Shown here: piece by piece, positions 34,571 to 42,974 of the stretch
Position numbering within the stretch: position 1 is the stretch's first letter
How the letters are laid out: each line of letters opens with the position of its first letter
Assembly (NCBI GenBank): GCA_963827585.1
Contig: CAWHCK010000014.1
Coordinates: 1-64,000, forward strand
Origin: VAZQ01 sp963827585
Lineage (GTDB): Bacteria; Pseudomonadota; Alphaproteobacteria; Rhizobiales; Xanthobacteraceae
Reading direction: 5' to 3'
DNA: 64,000 nucleotides
Notes under the pieces: model-generated
What the model saw: only the letters and a program-made list of their open reading frames with translations
Databases searched by the model: none
Told to the model about the DNA's origin: nothing
Translations under genes and position numbers: made by a program

Positions 34571-34763
34571 CTTGGCGAGCCTGAACTAAAACAGAATTTC
34601 TCCCGCCGTATTAACGGCGATCGGCCAAGGCAAAACAATGGTCGCGGTGCCAGGCCTTGGGGGATCAATCTGTTTGGATACTAGGTTGAGCACATATTTG
34701 GCGGGCGAGGCTTTGCCATCACCGAGACTGAAGAATATTTGATCAGCGATATGGCGCACACCC

Positions 34764-35228
34764 TTAGCGAGTTCGTTCAGATGTTCGTTTGCTCACGTCA
34801 GCAGATCGTCGCGAGATCGCTTTGGCGACAAGATCGGCGATAAAATGGTCAACGATCGACGCAAAGGCATGATCATCAAGGATCACACTAGGATGGATGA
34901 ACGAACTTTCGAGAAGCTCTTCTATCTGCTTCCGTAGCTTCAACACGGAAAGCTCGCCCCCTAAGACTTGGACTTGTTCATCTACGGTCGTGCTGCTCGC
35001 CCATATGTCGTCGAGGATATCAAGTAGCGCGCTCCCTGCTGGGGAGCGGTCGAGCTTTGTATGAACCGACCAATCACAGTACATCGTTAGAGCAGGATAC
35101 TTTTTCCTTTCCTTACGCTCTTCCAGTAGCTCACGAAGTAATGCCATGAGGCGCTGGGTTGTGCTTTTTGAAATGTCACCACGAAGCGCTGGCAAATGGT
35201 CAATGAGTCTATCCCGCGGATTTGTCAT
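34764..35228 (-). CDS. Hypothetical protein, helical, lower-GC
   Basis: This protein of about 154 residues begins MTNPRDRLIDHLPALRGDIS and is mostly charged helix (LRELLEERKERKKYPAL; VLKLRKQIEELLES). I recognise no domain. The base composition is visibly poorer in GC than the neighbours, which suggests recent acquisition. ATG 35228 has GGGA upstream; an in-frame start exists at 35264. The 180 bp between it and the erythromycin-esterase gene contain nothing that I recognise. Confidence 0.55.
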   Translation of the reverse strand: MTNPRDRLIDHLPALRGDISKSTTQRLMALLRELLEERKERKKYPALTMYCDWSVHTKLDRSPAGSALLDILDDIWASSTTVDEQVQVLGGELSVLKLRKQIEELLESSFIHPSVILDDHAFASIVDHFIADLVAKAISRRSADVSKRTSERTR

Positions 35229-35330
35229 CGTTGATCCCGGTGAATGTCGCGAATCAATGCACACCTCAAGGAATGTTACTGTGACATTGGTTCGGGTACA
35301 CCCGCACAGAGGTTCATCGACGCAGATGCA

Positions 35331-36138
35331 TTACCTCGCGGTCGCTATGATCTCGGGGCGGTACTCGAAATGCATCGTGTCGTAGTGGTACCACTTGCCG
35401 CCCCAGATGAAGCCGTGCTTCTCGAAAGCATGGACGATCTCCAAGGGAATCTCGTTTCGATAGGGATAGCGGCCGTCGGCATCGGGCTTCGACCATAGCC
35501 AATAGTGGGAATGGGCGGCGGCAATATCGATCGCGATGCCGAAGCCATGCGGGCTCGGACGGTTCGTTCCCGCGATCGGACGGCAATTGTAGGTGCCCTG
35601 GAGCGGCCTCAGATACGCGAGGAAGCGGCCCGGCAGCCTGGCGAGCTCATCCGATACTTTTTGCAGCGCTGCCGCCGCGCCGTTGATGCGGGTGAATTTG
35701 ACCGTCTTGCCGTCCTTGCCCGGCAGCCATACGACGTCGGCTGGGTCTGCCATGAAGCCGGCGGTCCGGCAGTTGCCGTACATCTTCTCCAGCAACGGCA
35801 GATGTCGCACGCGTCCCGGATCGAAGTCGACGTCCGGCGCGAGCCCCTTCTCGCCCAAGGGGTATCGCATCGAGAACATGTCCTTGATGTCGGGATCGTC
35901 GAGCATCGCGTCGAGGGTTTTGGCGCCCTTGCCGTCGTCGATGCGCATGCGCGTGCCGTCCTTCCAGACGAGGTCGTTGTTATCGATCCGGTCGAGGAAG
36001 TCCGGGTAGGCCCGGACGAGCGCGGCCAAGGCGTCGGGCGAGCGAGGCGGTCGCGGGCTGAGCGAGGCCCGGGGCAGGCGTGGTCGCGAGCAGAAAGAGG
36101 GATATGAGAGTGCGGGACAGCATCTTCGGATAGTCCAT
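35331..36138 (-). CDS. M15-family D-alanyl-D-alanine carboxypeptidase (VanY-like), frameshifted
   Basis: This is an exported zinc peptidase that would cleave peptidoglycan stem peptides. The M15 metal site is visible: SPHGFGIAIDIAAAHSH (HxxxxxxD) and a late WYHYDTMHFEYRPE with the third ligand. The signal peptide MLSRTLISLFLLATTPAPGLA is in a different frame from the enzyme. One extra base near 36045 separates LAQPA from PPRSPDALAALVRAYPDF, which join perfectly when it is removed. The start is ATG 36138 or 36123. No lipobox is visible. It sits among repeats on its 5' side. Confidence 0.8.
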
Positions 36139-36204
36139 GTTGATGGCGCCAGCGCGAGTCGCGTCCGCCAACGACGACCCCCACCCCCAACCCCCCATGA
36201 GCGC

Positions 36205-36490
36205 TAACTTAAGGCTCCCTCGGTTGTCATCGTCCGCCCCCGATCAAGTCGGGGGCAGGCTCCAGCGGACGATCCAGTAACCACTGGACCTGAGTAAAGG
36301 CAGGCTTCGGCCGCGATCGCCCCTTCACGGATTACTGGATGCCCGCTTTCGCGGGCATGACAGCGGAGAGAGTTCGCGGGCGCAAACACAGCGGGTCCGT
36401 GTGTACTGGATTCCGGCTCTCGCTCCCCCGGACGCAAATCCGGGGTCGCTCGGCCGGAATGACGACCGAATTTCAGGCGCGCGAAGACCG
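36205..36490. repeat. REP-like palindromes in a gene-free stretch (family D)
   Basis: Several GC-rich hairpins lie in tandem: CGCCCCCGATCAAGTCGGGGGC, then ATTACTGGATGCCCGCTTTCGCGGGCATGAC, then CTCCCCCGGACGCAAATCCGGGG. The same ATGCCCGC-GAAGGCGGGCAT unit occurs at 48838. No coding frame is supported here. Confidence 0.7.
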
Positions 36491-36495
36491 CCTCT

Positions 36496-37339
36496 TCAGT
36501 GGGCCATGAGGACCGGCAATTCCGCGTTGCTCAGGATGTAGCGGGTGGTGCCGCCGAAGATCATCTGCCGCAACCGGCTCTGCGTGTAGGCACCCTTGAT
36601 CAGGAGGTCACAGCCCAATGCCTTCGCGTGGGCCAAGATCACCTCACCCGTCAGGCGGCCATCGAGACCGACGGTCAACGGTCTTGCGGGCACCTCGTTC
36701 AGTTGCAGATAGCGGCACAGTTGCTGCCCGGTCGGTCCGGGCACCGCGGCTCCGCCTTCGACCGTCAATACGACGACGCGGCCGGCACGCTTGAGGATGG
36801 GCAGCGCAAACGCGGTGGCGCGCGCCTGCTCGGTGCTGCAATTCCACGCGATCAAGACGTTCGTGCCCATCTTGGGCTGCGGCCGCGGCGGTGCGATCAG
36901 GACCGGCCGGCCGCTTTCGAACAAGCCGGCCTCGAGCGTGGTCATCCGCGGGCCCCGCGGATCGCGACCGGGCCTGCCCAGGACGATCACATCGAAGACC
37001 CGGCCATGGCTCCCGACGAAGTGGTCACCCTCGGGGGCATCTCTCGACCAACCGCTCGACAGGGCCTTGGTGTCGCCTCCGTACGGCACGCCATGCTCTC
37101 GCATGAAGCTCTCGAAAAGGCTGCGGCCGTGCTTCTCGCTTTCCGCGAAGTCCTGCTCGAATGCCGGTATCGGCACAGCGCCGACGTCCCCGATTGCGAA
37201 GGCGGTGGGGATCGCAACCCGCAAGGCAAACCCTTCGATGTAGCTGTCGAATTGCCGCGCGAGACCGAGTGCGGTCTGCAATGGCCGAGTCCATGAGATC
37301 ATGCTGCTCGACCGGAACGAGAATGGTCCTGAAGCCCAT
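36496..37339 (-). CDS. Universal stress protein with two Usp domains (one frameshift)
   Basis: This protein of about 280 residues starts MGFRTILVPVEQHDLMDSA at ATG 37339. A single-base indel near 37285 moves LQTALGLARQFDSYIEGFALR into the next frame, which then runs to the stop. The second Usp half contains NVLIAWNCSTEQARATAFALPIL and ends LLIKGAYTQSRLRQMIFGGTTRYILS, the G-x2-G-x9-G(S/T)-like ATP-binding loop in relaxed form. Duplicated Usp proteins of this size are common in alphaproteobacteria and help survival under stress. The frameshift may be a sequencing error. Confidence 0.82.
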
Positions 37340-37547
37340 GGCGATCTCCAATTCGAGCGCGCGTCGCCCGCCGTGCGCCGGAGCGAGGGCACGGGACGCT
37401 CGAAAGGGTCCCGGACAAGCAAGTTGGATGGAGACCGAACGCTCTGGGATGGCGTCCCGGCCGGACTCATTGTGCGATTTTACCCGGAGAGGGTCGGGAC
37501 AAAAAGAGGAAATGGGGCGCGCGGGGTGGTCAGCGAGCACGCCCCCT

Positions 37548-37665
37548 CACCCGTCGCGATTCGCGGCGCCACCATTGAGCCCTCTCCCGCAAGGGGCGAG
37601 GGCGCGTGCCGGACCGGCACGGCGCGCGGCAACGCGAATCGCGATCTAGACCGGGTGAGGGGGTT
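37548..37665. repeat. Inverted repeat downstream-facing DUF2237
   Basis: CCTCACCCGTCGCGATTCGCG at the left and CGCGAATCGCGATCTAGACCGGGTGAGG at the right form an imperfect long palindrome, with GAGCCCTCTCCCGCAAGGGGCGAGGGC as an inner hairpin. It fills the gap between the divergent usp and DUF2237 genes. Confidence 0.65.
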
Positions 37666-37714
37666 CGTGAGAAGCATGATGAGTGTATCCCGTGGAGCGC
37701 ACGCGGAGACGGCA

Positions 37715-38122
37715 ATGCTGAGGGACGACAGCGGCAATGGCGGCGGCCGGCGGCGCACGCCCCGTAACGTGCTCGGCGAGGCGCTCGAACTCTGCTCGAT
37801 CAGCCCCATGACGGGGTTCTTTCGAGACGGCTGCTGCGACACCGGGCAAGAGGACATCGGCAGCCACACGGTCTGCGCCGTCATGACCGCCGGGTTTCTC
37901 GCGTTCTCCAAATCCTGCGGCAACGATCTGTCGACGCCGATGCCGGAATTCGGCTTTCGCGGCCTCAAACCCGGCGACCGCTGGTGCCTTTGTGCACCCC
38001 GCTGGCAGGAAGCACTCGAGGCGGGCCAGGCGCCCCGCGTGGTCCTGCGCGCCACGCACGAAGGCGCGCTCGACCACTGCTCGCTCGCCGATCTCAAACG
38101 CTTCGCAGTGGATCTGGCCTGA
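37715..38122 (+). CDS. DUF2237-family protein
   Basis: This 135-residue protein is highly typical of DUF2237: RNVLGEALELCSISPMTGFF, RDGCCDTGQEDIGSHTVCAV, FLAFSKSCGNDLSTPMPEF and GFRGLKPGDRWCLCAPRWQE. The conserved Cys residues (DGCC, HTVCAV, WCLC) suggest metal binding or redox, but no function is established. ATG 37715 has GGAGA 5 nt upstream and is preferred over ATGs at 37676 and 37679. Confidence 0.9.
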   Translation: MLRDDSGNGGGRRRTPRNVLGEALELCSISPMTGFFRDGCCDTGQEDIGSHTVCAVMTAGFLAFSKSCGNDLSTPMPEFGFRGLKPGDRWCLCAPRWQEALEAGQAPRVVLRATHEGALDHCSLADLKRFAVDLA

Positions 38123-38189
38123 CGAGGCGCGCAGATTTGCTCACAGGGCTCATCGGACAATCGACCGGCGCAGAACAGTTGCCGCGCGC

Positions 38190-38350
38190 CTCCTACCCTC
38201 CCCCTTGTGGGGAGGGTCGACCGCCGAAGCGAAGCGGAGGCGGGCGGGGTGGGGGTCGTCGTTGTTGCGCGGGTCGCGTCCGCCAACCACGACCCCCACC
38301 CCCAACCCCTCCCCACAAGGGGGAGGGGAGCACACCGAGTGCGCGGCACG
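38190..38350. repeat. GC-rich palindromic repeat family B, copy 2
   Basis: CTACCCTCCCCCTTGTGGGGAGGGTCGACC and, after GGGTGGGGGTCGTCG, the mirrored CGACCCCCACCCCCAACCCC and CTCCCCACAAGGGGGAGGGG. Orientation is opposite to copy 1 at 30240. It fills the gap before the convergent alpha/beta hydrolase. Confidence 0.8.
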
Positions 38351-38379
38351 TGCGTCGAGCACAACGGGATGCGCTCTAG

Positions 38380-39345
38380 TCAGCGGCGCGCCGAGGGGTC
38401 GCACGATGCGACAAAGTCCGCAATCCGCCGGATGAGCCTGGGCTCGGCCAGCAACGGCGGGTGACCCTGATCCGGCACGACGGCCACGTCGAGCGCGTCG
38501 CGCCGCGTCAGCATCATCTGAAGGGTGGTCGAGGCCAGCACATCCGAATTGGCGCCGCGAATAACCATCAGCGGGACGCGCGCCAGCGCATCAAATTGGT
38601 TCCACAGCGTCGGGGAATGCAGCAGATCGACGCCTCGCAGCGCGCGGGCGAGCCTGGGATCGTAGTCGGGTACGAGTCCACCGCCGTGCTCGCGCCAGGT
38701 GCGATGGGCAAACGCGATCCAATCCTGCGGTGCGAGCTTCGGGAACTGGGCGCCGAACAACCAGCGCAGGATTTCCGCTCCCTCCTCGAAGTTGCGCGGG
38801 ATGGGAAGATTACCCACGTGGCCCTTGATCCGCACCAAGCCCTGCGGCTCGATGACGGGACCGATGTCGTTGAGGATGACACCGGCGATGGCCGTCGGCC
38901 GCAACACCGCCAGCATCATGGCGAGCAGGCCGCCATAGGAGGTGCCGACGAATATGGCCGGCGCGAGCTCGAGCGCGATCAGGACTGCCGAGAGGTCGGC
39001 GAGGGCGACGCGAACCGTCGTGTAGTTGTCGGGATTGATATCGTATTCGGACCGGCCATGGCCGCGGTAATCGAGCGCGAACACACGCCGCGGCTTGGCA
39101 GGGTCGGCCGCCAGCGCCGCTGCGAGGGGATGAAAGTCGGCGGCAGTGCGGGCGAAACCGGGCAGGCACACGATTGGAAGCGCAGACGCGGGGCGAGACC
39201 CATAGCCGCGCAGGTGCAGCGTCAGGCCGTCCGGAGCCGTCACGAAGACGCTCGCGAAGCCCTCCTTCGGATGGGTCGCTGCGGCGAACGCCGAAGCGCC
39301 GCTCACGTTTCGCTCGCGTGTGAGGTCTGGTTGGGCTCGACGCAC
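38380..39345 (-). CDS. Alpha/beta hydrolase (serine)
   Basis: This 321-residue hydrolase has IVCLPGFARTAADFH as oxyanion loop, FALDYRGHGRSEYD, the nucleophile elbow FVGTSYGGLLAMM (Ser), an acid in VIRGANSDVLA and the catalytic His in VVPDQGHPPLLAEP. This is the complete triad in the correct order, so an active esterase/lactonase-type enzyme is likely. No signal peptide. A later ATG is not obvious; the first ~30 residues may not be translated. Confidence 0.85.
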   Translation of the reverse strand: MRRAQPDLTRERNVSGASAFAAATHPKEGFASVFVTAPDGLTLHLRGYGSRPASALPIVCLPGFARTAADFHPLAAALAADPAKPRRVFALDYRGHGRSEYDINPDNYTTVRVALADLSAVLIALELAPAIFVGTSYGGLLAMMLAVLRPTAIAGVILNDIGPVIEPQGLVRIKGHVGNLPIPRNFEEGAEILRWLFGAQFPKLAPQDWIAFAHRTWREHGGGLVPDYDPRLARALRGVDLLHSPTLWNQFDALARVPLMVIRGANSDVLASTTLQMMLTRRDALDVAVVPDQGHPPLLAEPRLIRRIADFVASCDPSARR

Positions 39346-39354
39346 GTGCCGCGC

Positions 39355-39670
39355 ACTCGGTGTGCTCCCCTCCCCAGCCGAAGTCGAATTTATCCGACTT
39401 CGGCCACTTTAAATGGCGAACTCGGGTAAACCCGAGTTCTTGTGGGGAGGGGTTGGGGGTGGGGGTCGTTGTTGGCGGACGCGCCTCGCGCAACAACTAC
39501 GACCCCCACCCCGCCCGCCTTCGCTTCGCTCCGGCGCAAAGCCGATGCTCCGCATCGGCGTTCTTGGCGTCAAGAACGGCGGCCGAAGGCCGCCTATCCC
39601 TCCCCACAAGGGGGAGGGTAGGAGCGCGTTGTGTGGGCGGCGTGTTAAAGCCGACCGAGTTTGCTGCCAG
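39355..39670. repeat. GC-rich palindromic repeat family B, copy 3 (with internal insertion)
   Basis: The family B hairpin is here interrupted by a second palindrome: GAAGTCGAATTTATCCGACTTC and CGAACTCGGGTAAACCCGAGTTC. Further on, GGCGCAAAGCCGATGCTCCG-CATCGGC sits inside the right half. The element shows that these hairpins accept smaller palindromes. It occupies most of the gap before the bactofilin gene. Confidence 0.75.
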
Positions 39671-39735
39671 CCGCCGCACGATGAGGATCGGACATTGTGC
39701 GTTGCGCGACGCTGCGCAAGCTTGAGGATGCAGCC

Positions 39736-40362
39736 CTATTGCTTCGGCCCAACCGTCGACTCGGACCAGTCAGTGGATGCCGATCCTTCTACGCGCGGCA
39801 AATCCCGGTCGATGGACAGGAACGGGGCGGAGGCCGGGCTTTGCTGGTCTTTTTTCTGCAGGTCTTTCGGATCGACGCTCGACGACAGGTCCGTTGGATT
39901 CTCAACCCGCCGCGACGATCCCTCGAACAACGAGTTCTCATCGATCGACAACGACCGATGAAAAATGTCGCCGTCGACGGCTCCACCGTCCTGCAACTTG
40001 ACGCGTACGGCACGGATGGTGCCCTTGACGCGACCGCAGACCGTGACGTCCTGCGCGATGACCGTGCCCTCGACCTGCGCGCCATCGCTGATCAGGAGGT
40101 CCGAGGCGCGCAACTCGCCTTCGATGCGGCCGAAGATCTGCGCCGGGCCATTGCAATCGATCTTTCCGACGATCGACATGCCGGAGCCGATGCAAGAGAC
40201 CGTTCCCGCTTTTGTCATCGGTGCCGGTCTCGGCGCGGCCGGTTCAATGACCGGGCGTTGCGGCTGCACCGTCGCCGCCGTGACTTCGGGCGCAGTTGGC
40301 GCTGCGGGCTTCTCGGGTGGCTTCTCGGGTACCCTGCCCTTCAAGCTATTCAGCATGTCCAT
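39736..40362 (-). CDS. Bactofilin
   Basis: This 208-residue cytoskeletal protein has a ~50-residue Pro-rich N-terminal tail. It is followed by the bactofilin beta-helix with regular hydrophobic turns: CIGSGMSIVGKIDCNGPAQI, GRIEGELRASDLLISDGAQV, GTVIAQDVTVCGRVKGTIRA, VKLQDGGAVDGDIFH. A long disordered C-terminus follows. Bactofilins polymerise without nucleotide at the membrane and recruit cell-wall enzymes; an MltA-type transglycosylase is encoded 430 bp away on the same strand, a functionally sensible neighbour. Confidence 0.92.
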   Translation of the reverse strand: MDMLNSLKGRVPEKPPEKPAAPTAPEVTAATVQPQRPVIEPAAPRPAPMTKAGTVSCIGSGMSIVGKIDCNGPAQIFGRIEGELRASDLLISDGAQVEGTVIAQDVTVCGRVKGTIRAVRVKLQDGGAVDGDIFHRSLSIDENSLFEGSSRRVENPTDLSSSVDPKDLQKKDQQSPASAPFLSIDRDLPRVEGSASTDWSESTVGPKQ

Positions 40363-40525
40363 CTCCCATTCTCCCCGGCATGACGATGCAATGCGCGACC
40401 AAGCAGCGCCAACGCTACCACGTCAGTGGGCCCGGCCGTTAGAACGATCCGCTCGCGCAAACAAAAAACATGCTCCACAGCATTAACGAGAGCGCCGGTG
40501 CCATTCGCTGCGTGAATGAAGATGG

Positions 40526-40630
40526 CTAGAGCGTGATTGCTTTAGGTTGAGTTGCAATCACGCTCTAGCTTCTTGTTTGAGCATGATCTTTTCGGAAAAC
40601 CGGTACCCACTTTTCCGGATCATGCTCTAG
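40526..40630. repeat. Palindromic repeat family A, copy 3 (compound)
   Basis: Two hairpins in tandem: CTAGAGCGTGATTGC with GCAATCACGCTCTAG, then GAGCATGATC...GATCATGCTCTAG with GGAAAACCGGTACCCAC inside. The inner CCCCGG hairpin of copies 1 and 2 is missing. Confidence 0.85.
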
Positions 40631-40691
40631 CGGTATCGGGGTGATATCAACGACGCCGTCGACCCGGCTTCTCAGCGCGAAGATGACGAAT

Positions 40692-40781
40692 TCAGTGCGT
40701 GCAAGGAGCCTGCAGGGCGCCAAACGGTCTCGCTTCTTCGAAGGCCCGGCTTGCGCGCAGGACAAGCGGCGCGAGCGGCAT
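40692..40781 (-). pseudogene. Amidase C-terminal fragment
   Basis: About 29 codons read LVLRASRAFEEARPF to GALQAPCTH-stop. This matches the last residues of the decayed amidase at 47303 (LVLRASRAFEDARPF ... DPCTH-stop), in both protein and DNA. It is therefore a detached copy of an amidase 3' end, lying just downstream of the MltA gene. Confidence 0.7.
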
Positions 40782-40789
40782 CAGTGCGT

Positions 40790-42736
40790 TCAATGCAATG
40801 AGCGGGAGCTCTTGCGCGCGGAGGCGGCTTGCCGGCCCGGCTTTGCCGCCGCTTTCCCATCCTCGCCGGCGTTGGCGGAATCCGCCTTGCCTTTGGCGTC
40901 CTGTTTCTTGACTTCGATCCCGGGGGTCTTCGGTTTCGACGCAGGCGACGGCGATCTGTTTGCGCGGCGGCCGACGCGCCGGAGCTGGCGGATTCCGCTT
41001 TGCCTTTGGCGTCCTGTTTTTTGACTTCGGTCGCGGAGGTTTTCGGTTTCGGCACGGATGACGGCATCTGCCTGCCAGCCACGGACGCGCCGGCGTTGGC
41101 GGCATCCGCTTTGCCTTTGCCGTTTTGTTTCTTGACTTCGGCCTCGGAGATTTTCGGTTTCAGCACCGGCAACAGCACAGGTCTGGCGGAAGCGGCTTTG
41201 CCTTTGCCGTCCTTGGCTTCGATCGCGGCGATCTTCGGTGTCGGCGACGGCATCTGCCTGCCGGCCGCGATCGTGCCGGAACTGGGGGAAGCCGCCTTGC
41301 CCTTGCCGTCCGCCTTTCGCGCGACCGTTCGGCGCGGCGAGCTTCGGTTTCGGCGCCGGCAACGGCATCTGCCGGCCGGCCGCGATCGTGCCGGCGTTGG
41401 CGCCGGCCAACTCCGCCTTGCCCTTGCCGTCCGTTTGCGCGACTTCGATCTCGGCGATCTTCGGTTTCGGCACCGGCAACGGCATCTCGTTGCCGGCCGC
41501 GACCATGTCGAGCTCGCGTGGAAGCAGCATCACGAAGCGGCCGGGATGGCGAATGCGGCCGGCGATGCGGCCGGCGTCGTCGCCGGCACCCAGGTAGAGA
41601 TCGGCGCGCGCCGGTCCGACGATCGCCGATCCCGTGTCCTGCGCAATCATCAGGCGGCGGAAGGGTGAAGCAGGCTTCACGCTCTCGATCGGCAGATTGG
41701 CCTCGATGAAAAACGGCGTCCCGTATTCATGCACCCGGTCGACGGCGATGGAGCGGCCCGGCGTCAACGGCACGCCCTGCGCGCCCACCGGCTCGCCCTC
41801 GTTCGTCAGCCCGGTGATGCGGAAGAACGCATAGGCGCGGTTGACGGCGCGCGCCTTCGCGGCTTCCTCCGGATACGCGGCCATCCAGGCGCGGATGCGC
41901 TCTTTCGATATGTCCTTACGCGACATGAGATTGCGCTCGACGAGCGCGCGCTCGAAGGAGCTGTAGCTGTAACCGTTGTGCAAATCGTAGCTGACGCGCA
42001 CCGGCGTGCCGTCCTCGAGAATCACGCGCCCCGAGCCTTCGATCTGGATTGCGAGCAGGTCGAACGGATCCTTGAGCCAGCAGATTTCGAGCTTCTGCCC
42101 GTCGAGCGCGCCGGCCTCGATGGCGCCGCGGTCGTGATACGGCACGAGCTCGTTGTTCGCGGTGCGGCGGCCGATGCGCACGCCCTTGTTCGGAAATGCG
42201 GTGGCGCCGGGCTTGTAGCCGGCCGCGACCAGGTCGCGCGGCCGCCGGTAGAGCGGGATCGGGAACTCGGGACTGGGAAAGCGCGAGCCCGCAACGATCG
42301 GCTCGAAATAGCCGGTCAGGAGTCCTTCGGCCTCGCCCAGGCGCGCGATGCGAACGGGTTGAAAATTCTGCTCGAAGAAGGCGCGGGCGGTGTGCAAATC
42401 CTGCGGGCGCAGGCCGAGGGCCTTGCGGCAGACATTCGACAGGGCGCCATGGATCTGTCCGCTGTCGTCGGTGCGCGGTGTCTTGCGCAAGACCCGGCAG
42501 CCGGCCTGATAGGCCGCGAAAGCTTCGAGATGATCGTCGCCCGTCCAGCCCGCGAGCTCGGTCCATTTGACCGGCTCGAGCTGGCTGCCGGCGAATTTCA
42601 TCGGCCCTCGAGACAATTCTTGGGCCGATGCGGCGCCGGTCGTGAAACACAGGAGCGCGCCGCATGTGATCGCAGCAACCAAGCCTGCGACCGCGCCACA
42701 CTCGGAACCTTGCACAAACCCCCGAACAGTCCGCAT
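40790..42736 (-). CDS. mltA: MltA-type lytic transglycosylase with six-unit repeat tail
   Basis: The enzyme cleaves peptidoglycan glycan strands to anhydro-muropeptides. A signal region at ATG 42736 ends GAASAQ. The MltA domain shows LTGYFEPIVAGSR, LKDPFDLLAIQIEGSGRV, MSRKDISKERIRAW and a 3D domain with RLMIAQDTGSAIVGPARADLYLG (catalytic Asp region). After about residue 420 comes a tail of six imperfect ~25-39-residue repeats built on MPLPVPKPKIAEIEV and DGKGKA, ending AGRQ. The middle repeats lie in another frame: compensating indels near 41335 and 40955 shift out and back. No lipobox is seen, unlike E. coli MltA. The enzyme part is intact. Confidence 0.88.
   Translation of the reverse strand: MRTVRGFVQGSECGAVAGLVAAITCGALLCFTTGAASAQELSRGPMKFAGSQLEPVKWTELAGWTGDDHLEAFAAYQAGCRVLRKTPRTDDSGQIHGALSNVCRKALGLRPQDLHTARAFFEQNFQPVRIARLGEAEGLLTGYFEPIVAGSRFPSPEFPIPLYRRPRDLVAAGYKPGATAFPNKGVRIGRRTANNELVPYHDRGAIEAGALDGQKLEICWLKDPFDLLAIQIEGSGRVILEDGTPVRVSYDLHNGYSYSSFERALVERNLMSRKDISKERIRAWMAAYPEEAAKARAVNRAYAFFRITGLTNEGEPVGAQGVPLTPGRSIAVDRVHEYGTPFFIEANLPIESVKPASPFRRLMIAQDTGSAIVGPARADLYLGAGDDAGRIAGRIRHPGRFVMLLPRELDMVAAGNEMPLPVPKPKIAEIEVAQTDGKGKAELAGANAGTIAAGRQMPLPAPKPKLAAPNGRAKGGRQGQGGFPQFRHDRGRQADAVADTEDRRDRSQGRQRQSRFRQTCAVAGAETENLRGRSQETKRQRQSGCRQRRRVRGWQADAVIRAETENLRDRSQKTGRQRQSGIRQLRRVGRRANRSPSPASKPKTPGIEVKKQDAKGKADSANAGEDGKAAAKPGRQAASARKSSRSLH
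40850..41500 (-). repeat. Coding tandem repeats of the MltA tail
   Basis: Six imperfect units of about 75-117 bp encode PKPK...EVKKQDAKGKA.. AGRQ-like peptides: units start MPLPVPKPK, MPLPAPKPK, MPSPTPK, VLLPVLKPK, MPSSVPKPK and ASKPKTPG. Units 2 to 5 read in a shifted frame between about 41335 and 40955. The lysine/proline-rich tail would be basic and disordered. Confidence 0.8.
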
Positions 42737-42812
42737 GCAAGCAAATGCGTCGCAGACGGGAATGGTTCCCATGCACGCGCCAACGCCGGCTCGGGTGTGG
42801 CTGAACGGCCTT

Positions 42813-42934
42813 CAGCGTGATTGCCTTACGTTCGCAATCACGCTCTAGCTCTTTGTTTGAGCATGATCTTTTCGGAAAACCGGTACCCACCCCGGATCAA
42901 GTCCGGGGCAGGCTTTTTCCGGATCATGCTCTAG
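42813..42934. repeat. Palindromic repeat family A, copy 4 (compound)
   Basis: CAGCGTGATTGC with GCAATCACGCTCTAG, then GAGCATGATC...GATCATGCTCTAG, with both the GGAAAACCGG and the CCCCGGATCAAGTCCGGGG interior parts. It separates divergent genes. Confidence 0.85.
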
Positions 42935-42974
42935 CGGCGGTATCGCGATCCCACTGCCGCGAATTCGCCCGGCT

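Noticed and set aside
40850..41500. CRISPR or satellite array in the mltA region
   Set aside because: The period encodes a coherent PKPK/GKGKA protein repeat in the MltA tail, so it is a coding tandem repeat.
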